Shown here one piece after another: positions 29,466 to 37,544 of a stretch of 37,544 bases of DNA. The stretch is from an uncultured Verrucomicrobiota bacterium (lineage in GTDB: Bacteria; Verrucomicrobiota; Kiritimatiellia; RFP12; UBA1067). Below the pieces are notes generated by a model. That model did not search any database. It worked only from the letters and a program-made list of their open reading frames with translations, and was not told the DNA's origin. The stretch is taken from contig CAMZEN010000025.1 of NCBI GenBank assembly GCA_947305775.1, positions 1 through 37,544 on the forward strand, in the 5' to 3' direction. Within the stretch, counting starts at the first letter, position 1; every line of letters starts with the position of its first letter. Made by a program: the position numbers and the translations under genes.

Positions 29466-30311
29466 TTAACGGTCCAGAAGTTCTTTGACATAGTTTGGCA
29501 AGGCAAATGCGCCACGGTGCAGATCGGTGTTGTAGTAGCGTGTCTTTATGCCCAGTTTGTTCCAGCGCCCATCGTCCAGGTCCTTTATAGGATGATATTT
29601 TTTGGACGCAAATCCGAAAAGCCAATGTCCCGAAGGATAGCTTGGTATGTGGCATTGATACACTGTAGAAAGGGGGAACTCCACCGCGATGTGCCTGTGT
29701 GCGTCTCGCACCGAACGCTGGTGCGCAGCGTAGAACGGCGACTCGTGCTGATTGATGAGGATGCCGTCGTCCCTCAGGGCCTTGAAGCATGTTCCGTAAA
29801 ACTCGCGCGTGAAAAGCCCTTCCGCAGGACCGTATGGATCGGACGAGTCGATTATGATCAGATCATACTCCGCCTTTTTGCCGCGCACGTACCTAAGGCC
29901 CTCCTCGAACCAAACGCTTACACGCCTGTCCTTCAGCTTCGACGACGTGAACGGAAGGAACTTCTTAGCCAGAAGCACGACGTCTTTATCGACTTCGACA
30001 AGATCGATGGACTCGATGGTCTTGTATTTTACAAGCTCCCGCACCGTGCCGCCGTCGCCCCCGCCGATGACGAGCACGTTCTTGACCGCCGGATTCACAG
30101 CCATCGGCACATGGGTGATCATCTCATGGTAGATGAACTCGTCCTTCTCGGTCGTCATGAGTCCGCCGTCAAGGACAAGCACCCTTCCGTATGCCGGGGT
30201 GTCGAGGATGTCTATCTGCTGCACTGCGCTCTTCTTGGAGGCCACCTGCACGGTCGCCTTCATGGAGAAACGCACGTCGTCCGTATGCTGGTCTGTGTAC
30301 CAAAGCTCCAT
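29466..30311 (-). CDS. speE: Spermidine synthase (polyamine aminopropyltransferase)
   Basis: Transfers an aminopropyl group from decarboxylated S-adenosylmethionine to putrescine. The 281-residue protein has the N-terminal beta domain (DVRFSMKATVQVASKK), the tetramer/substrate stretch VLVLDGGLMTTEKDEFIYHE, the nucleotide-binding GGGDGGTVREL (83-93) and the catalytic Asp region IIIDSSDPYGPAEGLF. It starts four bases after the decarboxylase gene, so the two form a polyamine unit. SpeD is not in the window. The stop is followed within ten bases by the T3SS promoter. Confidence 0.94.
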   Translation of the reverse strand: MELWYTDQHTDDVRFSMKATVQVASKKSAVQQIDILDTPAYGRVLVLDGGLMTTEKDEFIYHEMITHVPMAVNPAVKNVLVIGGGDGGTVRELVKYKTIESIDLVEVDKDVVLLAKKFLPFTSSKLKDRRVSVWFEEGLRYVRGKKAEYDLIIIDSSDPYGPAEGLFTREFYGTCFKALRDDGILINQHESPFYAAHQRSVRDAHRHIAVEFPLSTVYQCHIPSYPSGHWLFGFASKKYHPIKDLDDGRWNKLGIKTRYYNTDLHRGAFALPNYVKELLDR

Positions 30312-30315
30312 TTAG

Positions 30316-31851
30316 CTACTCCACTACCTGTATGAAATCAAGGGCCATGTCCTCGGGACCCGTCATGAAGCACCCCTTCTCCTTTGCGAAGAGTATGTGC
30401 TCGAGGACGTCGGGCGTGATGCGCTCGCCCGGCGCGACGATCGGGATGCCCGGCGGATAGCTCATCACGAACTCGCCTGCGATTAGCCCCGTCGACTCCC
30501 GCATCGGCACGCGGCGCTTCTTCGCGTAGAACGCCTCCTGCGGCGCCATTGCGATGGACGGGTCGATGTATTCGTGGTCGAACAGACCCGCCGCGCTGCG
30601 CTCGTGGAGGCGCTTGATCTCGGCCAGTGCAGATATTAGACGCTCTACATCCATCATGCGGTCGCCCGCGGAAAGTATGGCAAGCAGGTTGCCGATGTCG
30701 CCGAACTCGATCTGGATTCCGTAGTCGTCGCGCAGATGGTCGTAGACCTCTATGCCAGCAAGCCCTATGTCGCGCGTGTGTACGGAGAGCTTGGTGCGGT
30801 CGAACGCGAACGCCGCATCACCGTCCACAAGCTCGGGGCCGAACGCGAGGTAGCCGCCAAGACAGTTTATCTCGTCGCGCGCGTAGTCGGCGAACTCCAT
30901 CGTCTTCTGGTACATGGAACGCCCCTTGAAGTAGAGGTTGCGCCTTGCGATGTCCAGCGACGACAAGAGAAGGTACGACGCCGAGGTGGACTGCGTGAGC
31001 GTTATCACCTGGCGCACGTAGTCGGGGTTTACGGACTTCTTCGCCAGAAGTATCGAGCTCTGCGTAAGCGAACCGCCGGTCTTGTGGATGGAAGCCGCCG
31101 CCATGTCCGCGCCGGCCGCCATAGCCGGAACCGGCAGGTCGTCGTGGAAGTAGAAGTGTGTGCCGTGCGCCTCGTCCGCGAGGACGAGCATCCCGGCCTC
31201 GTGCGCGAGCTTGACGATCTCGACCAGGTTCGAGCAGATTCCGTAGTAGGTCGGGTTGTTGACGAGTATCGCCTTGGCGTCCGGATGCTCAGCTATCGCC
31301 TTTCGCACGTCCGCGACAGACATGCCGAGCGGTATGCCGAGCTTCTTGTCCGTGCCCGGATTAATGTACACCGGCACCGCGCCGTTGACGACGAGGGCGT
31401 TGATCGCGCTGCGGTGCACGTTCCTAGGCAGGATTATCTTGTCGCCGCGACCGGTCGCGGTCCATATCATCGTCTGCACGGCGCTCGTCGTGCCGTTGAC
31501 CATGAAGAACGCATTGTCCGCGCCGAAGCACTCCGCGGCCAGGGCCTGTGCGTCGCGGATGACGCCGACCGGATGGCCCAGATTGTCGAGCGGCTTCATG
31601 GAGTTCACGTCGAGCTCCATGCAAAGCTTGCCGAAGTATGCCGGCAGTTCGGGATTCATCCTCCCGCCCTTGTGGGCGGGCACGTCAAAGTGCGCGAGGC
31701 GGTTTATCCGCTGCGCGTTCAGAGCCTCGGCGAGAGGCGCGTCGTTCTGTTCAAGGTGCAACTCATGAATCCCCCGGACAGCCTTTCCGCAGGGGCGTAG
31801 CTTCCCGTCGTGCACCCGCACGTGGAGAGTCGCCTTATACGGAACGAACAA
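30316..31851 (-). CDS. speA: Orn/Lys/Arg decarboxylase, PLP-dependent (SpeA-like)
   Basis: Fold-type I PLP enzyme of the Bacillus-type arginine/ornithine/lysine decarboxylase family, 511 residues. It supplies agmatine or putrescine for the adjacent spermidine synthase. Visible: AHFDVPAHKGG, MVNGTTSAVQTMIWT, ADEAHGTHF with PLP-contacting Asp226, and the Schiff-base Lys257 in SIHKTGGSLTQSS. The substrate (Arg, Orn or Lys) cannot be fixed from sequence. The N terminus is unusual: no ATG or Shine-Dalgarno is available before the conserved region, but a TTG at 31851 lies six bases after an extended -10 with a perfect -35. The mRNA is therefore probably leaderless and starts at TTG. The first 30 residues are additional to the Bacillus enzyme. 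Confidence 0.88.
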   Translation of the reverse strand: MFVPYKATLHVRVHDGKLRPCGKAVRGIHELHLEQNDAPLAEALNAQRINRLAHFDVPAHKGGRMNPELPAYFGKLCMELDVNSMKPLDNLGHPVGVIRDAQALAAECFGADNAFFMVNGTTSAVQTMIWTATGRGDKIILPRNVHRSAINALVVNGAVPVYINPGTDKKLGIPLGMSVADVRKAIAEHPDAKAILVNNPTYYGICSNLVEIVKLAHEAGMLVLADEAHGTHFYFHDDLPVPAMAAGADMAAASIHKTGGSLTQSSILLAKKSVNPDYVRQVITLTQSTSASYLLLSSLDIARRNLYFKGRSMYQKTMEFADYARDEINCLGGYLAFGPELVDGDAAFAFDRTKLSVHTRDIGLAGIEVYDHLRDDYGIQIEFGDIGNLLAILSAGDRMMDVERLISALAEIKRLHERSAAGLFDHEYIDPSIAMAPQEAFYAKKRRVPMRESTGLIAGEFVMSYPPGIPIVAPGERITPDVLEHILFAKEKGCFMTGPEDMALDFIQVVE

Positions 31852-31857
31852 GGACGA

Positions 31858-31887
31858 AGTGTATCATATCGCCTTCTCTGCTGTCAA
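31858..31887 (-). promoter_or_regulatory. Promoter of the speA-speE unit
   Basis: Perfect TTGACA (31882-31887), an 18-base spacer, TACACT (31858-31863) with TGA in front as an extended -10. Only six bases (TCGTCC) separate the -10 from the TTG start at 31851. CTCTGC/GCAGAG (31876-31881 with 31907-31912) could form a stem across the promoter. Confidence 0.65.
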
Positions 31888-31921
31888 CCGTTCGAAACCC
31901 GGCATTGCAGAGGAAACGACG

Positions 31922-32542
31922 CTATTCCTCTATGAATTCGGAACCCGGATGCTTGCAGAGAGGACATATGTAGTCCGCAGGTGGCTGTCCCTCGCCTTCA
32001 TATACGTAACCGCATATCGGACATATCCAGCGCTTCTTGCCGCCTGGCGCAGCCGACTGCGGTTTCGGCTTCACATTCTCATGATAATAGGCATAGGTCA
32101 TCGTCGGAGCATCTGAGAGGACAAGCGCCTCCTCGACTGAGCAGATGAACATGCCGTGCGTCTCAAGATCGATGTAGCTCTCCACCTTAAGTGAGAAAAC
32201 GCTATTGCAGTCGCGCGCGGGAACGGCAAGTCCGTTGGCAGTGCGCAAGAGGGCTCCACCCTCGAACTTGTCCGCATCGCGCCCGCTCCTGAAGCCGAAA
32301 TTCTCGAAGACCGAGAAAGGAGCGGACTCTGCGAGCGTGCAGACGTTCATCTTGCCCGTTTCCTTGATCACATCATGCGTGTAGTTCGCCTTGTTGATCG
32401 TCACGGAAAGCTTTGGAGGCTCGCCCGTCACCTGAACGACCGTGTTGCAGATCATTCCGTTGTCGCGTTTGCCGTCGTTCGTTGTGACTACGTAGAGACC
32501 ATAGCCTATCTTGAAGAACGATGTTGCGTCAATTGCCGACAT
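31922..32542 (-). CDS. Flavin reductase domain - rubredoxin fusion
   Basis: A 206-residue redox protein: an FMN-binding flavin reductase-like domain (about 5-155: GYGLYVVTTNDGKRDNGMICN, LSVTINKANYTHDVI, FGFRSGRDADKF) fused to a C-terminal rubredoxin (about 170-206). The rubredoxin has Fe ligands Cys174, Cys177, Cys193 and Cys196 (CPICGYVYEG, CPLCKHPGSEF). Such high-molecular-weight rubredoxins pass electrons from NAD(P)H via rubredoxin reductase to flavodiiron proteins that remove oxygen or NO in anaerobes, so this suggests an anaerobic host with oxidative defence. The ATG at 32542 follows AAAGGAG; an in-frame start at 32599 would overlap the end of the beta-galactosidase gene. It follows that gene by 40 bases, with no obvious functional link. 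Confidence 0.9.
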   Translation of the reverse strand: MSAIDATSFFKIGYGLYVVTTNDGKRDNGMICNTVVQVTGEPPKLSVTINKANYTHDVIKETGKMNVCTLAESAPFSVFENFGFRSGRDADKFEGGALLRTANGLAVPARDCNSVFSLKVESYIDLETHGMFICSVEEALVLSDAPTMTYAYYHENVKPKPQSAAPGGKKRWICPICGYVYEGEGQPPADYICPLCKHPGSEFIEE

Positions 32543-32582
32543 GCTGCATTTCTCCTTTCGTGCTTTCGTGGTTTGGGCTTTT

Positions 32583-36202
<3,620 letters not shown>

Positions 36203-36273
36203 AAAACATTCCCATCGCGATAGTACCATCGTCAGCAACAGCGATTATTTTTAAGCGCACCTCTTCCACGCTT

Positions 36274-36289
36274 GAATGTGAGAACATTC
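36274..36289. promoter_or_regulatory. Operator-like palindrome between divergent promoters
   Basis: GAATGT - GAGA - ACATTC, a perfect six-base inverted repeat with a four-base centre, about midway between the two divergent -10 elements. It could bind a dimeric regulator that controls both genes. No regulator gene is adjacent. Confidence 0.3.
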
Positions 36290-36347
36290 GACGCAAGCTC
36301 AGTCAAAGCGACATGCGTCAAAAGTCAAGCACAGGCGGCTTCATATT

Positions 36348-36356
36348 TGATATAAT
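36348..36356 (+). promoter_or_regulatory. Extended -10 of the lipase gene
   Basis: TGATATAAT, with TATAAT ending eight bases before the ATG at 36365 and no Shine-Dalgarno between. There is no convincing -35. Confidence 0.55.
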
Positions 36357-36364
36357 TCATCCGT

Positions 36365-37300
36365 ATGAACACAAAACTTTCCATGTCAACAGTGATCACT
36401 ATGGCGGCATTGTCCGGATGCCGCCTTCTCGAGACCGGCTATGGCGACGACAATGCCGTAATACGTACTTCTGCAGACACCGTCTCTGCGGCAAGCGCCA
36501 CCGCAAGATCGACGCTGGCCTGGGCAGGGGCGAAGGTAATGTCTTTCGGCGACGACCTTGACCCTGACAAGCAAGCACGCTTCATATCAATCGGCGAGCA
36601 CTCTGCGGCGGCATATCGTGTGCATCTGGCGCTCCCCGAAGGATACGCACCTATTTCGTCCGAAGAATTTGCAAAGTTGAGTCTAGATTCCGGCAGATAT
36701 CGCTATGAAGAGGAAACTGGATTTATTGAAGATATTGAGGGTGTCGGCTTTGGAGCGCGACTTTCCCGACTTATGGAAGGCAACGAGATCGTAGTCGCAT
36801 TCCGCGGATCAAACGCACCCGGCGAGGACGAGCATTGGATGCAGGACTGGATCCACGACGCTCAGCAGGGCGGCGGCGGGACGCCCAAGCAGTATATATA
36901 TGGAGTAGAACTGCTCTCGGAGGTTCGTCGTGCATTCCCGGATGCCGCTATAGTTGTTACAGGCCATTCTTTGGGCGGCGGAATCGCCGCGTATTCGACC
37001 ATAAACCTTTCGGAGCCGCGGCAACTCGTCTGCGCCACATACAACGCGGCAGGCATTTCGAGCATAACACTGCTCACAATTCCAAAAGATGTGGCCGAAG
37101 GCGCAGCCAAGAGGATTTTCAACATCCGCAGCAAAGGCGACCCTGTCTCGGCAATCCCCGGAACGCAGCTCGTCGGCGAGACATACGAGGTCGACAACCT
37201 TCGCTTCGCAAACCACTCAATAGACGGACTGCTCATAGATATGCGCCGCCGTGCGGAGGGTCGCAGGTCCGGATGGCTTCGCGACCTTCTAGACGACTGA
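36365..37300 (+). CDS. Class 3 lipase-like lipoprotein
   Basis: A 311-residue alpha/beta hydrolase. Signal peptide and lipobox ALSGC give lipidated Cys19. The catalytic nucleophile is Ser202 in VTGHSLGGGIAAY, with likely acid Asp259 (RSKGDPVS) and His284 (FANHSID). The oxyanion strand VVAFRGSN and the segment WMQDWIHDAQQ before it are typical of fungal-type lipases (Lipase_3) and DUF2974 relatives. It would hydrolyse ester bonds of lipids at the cell envelope; the substrate is not known. It is the only plus-strand gene, alone in its unit and divergent from the beta-galactosidase gene. There is no evidence that it is a T3SS effector. Confidence 0.85.
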   Translation: MNTKLSMSTVITMAALSGCRLLETGYGDDNAVIRTSADTVSAASATARSTLAWAGAKVMSFGDDLDPDKQARFISIGEHSAAAYRVHLALPEGYAPISSEEFAKLSLDSGRYRYEEETGFIEDIEGVGFGARLSRLMEGNEIVVAFRGSNAPGEDEHWMQDWIHDAQQGGGGTPKQYIYGVELLSEVRRAFPDAAIVVTGHSLGGGIAAYSTINLSEPRQLVCATYNAAGISSITLLTIPKDVAEGAAKRIFNIRSKGDPVSAIPGTQLVGETYEVDNLRFANHSIDGLLIDMRRRAEGRRSGWLRDLLDD

Positions 37301-37544
37301 TTGCTCCGCAATAAAGCTAAACCGACCAAGAAAATTAATGGGGCTCTGCCTATACAGGGGCTTGGCCTCGCATAAATTCATAGCGCGAGATTGCCTCTGC
37401 AATCGCCTTTACGGCTATTTGCGTGTTTAGCTCAACAATCGCTCGATTATGGCTAATCTTGCGACCCCCTAGGGTAGCGGCCGAGAAACCCCCTAGCAAC
37501 CATAATTTTTGAATTTCTTTTTTGCGCGTCAGCGCAGGGAGAAG
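37301..37544. other. Non-coding right end with degenerate repeats
   Basis: No gene seen. CCCCCTAG occurs twice (37465-37472 and 37489-37496). The second copy runs into GCAACCATAA, the reverse complement of TTATGGTTGC; similar words (TATGGTTGC ... CCCTAGGGG) lie near 219-245 in the opposite orientation. No terminator with a T-run was found for the lipase gene. Confidence 0.4.

Noticed and set aside
36365..37300. Lipase as a T3SS effector
   Set aside because: It has a signal peptide and lipobox, is over 7 kb from the T3SS operon and on the other strand.

Overview
The window is bacterial and Gram-negative: it carries an outer-membrane secretin, a type III secretion system (T3SS), lipoproteins and secreted enzymes. 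The gene styles fit a member of the PVC superphylum, possibly a Kiritimatiellota or Verrucomicrobiota relative. These include a large secreted VIT/DUF2135 protein, a GSDWCxWC-type thioredoxin domain, a secreted GH2 enzyme with an F5/8C domain, and intergenic palindromes built on GCGGGCGAGACGCCCGC. That placement is inference; there is no rRNA or other marker here.

Layout. Positions 1-1144 hold no credible gene. They contain palindromic intergenic repeats, a short tandem repeat and a GC-rich block whose 3' part (703-881) folds into one long nested hairpin. Nearly everything after that is on the minus strand. Transcription unit A (5962 to 1145) is DUF192 protein, a thioredoxin-NhaC antiporter-TerB fusion, fmt and pyrC. 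Unit B (13361 to 6006) is icd, an FkbH-like HAD protein, rimO, a secreted two-lobed aspartic protease and a secreted VIT/DUF2135 protein. Unit C (29393 to 13443) is one roughly 16-kb operon of 21 genes for a Ysc-type T3SS. Unit D (31851 to 29466) is an Orn/Lys/Arg-type decarboxylase and spermidine synthase. Unit E (36185 to 31922) is a secreted beta-galactosidase and a flavin reductase-rubredoxin. A lipase-like lipoprotein (36365-37300) is the only plus-strand gene.

The T3SS operon reads, in transcription order: YscB-like chaperone, sctC, AIM24-like protein, sctW (with TyeA domain), SycN-like chaperone, sctX candidate, sctV, sctD, yscE-like, sctF, yscG-like, sctI, sctJ, sctY, sctK, sctL, sctN, sctR, sctS, sctT, sctU. 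This is the Yersinia ysc/lcr gene set fused into one unit. The sctO/sctP/sctQ block normally found between sctN and sctR is absent, an AIM24-family gene has been added, and sctY sits between sctJ and sctK. No translocators, tip protein, SycD/LcrH chaperone or effectors are in the window.

Five of the six transcription-unit heads (start codons at 5962, 13361, 31851, 36185, 36365) have an extended -10 element (TGnTATAAT-like) only 6-8 nt upstream of the start codon. They therefore look leaderless. Several genes inside the operons instead have clear Shine-Dalgarno sequences. The T3SS operon is the exception: it has a real 5' leader containing a Shine-Dalgarno and a three-codon mini-ORF just before its first gene.
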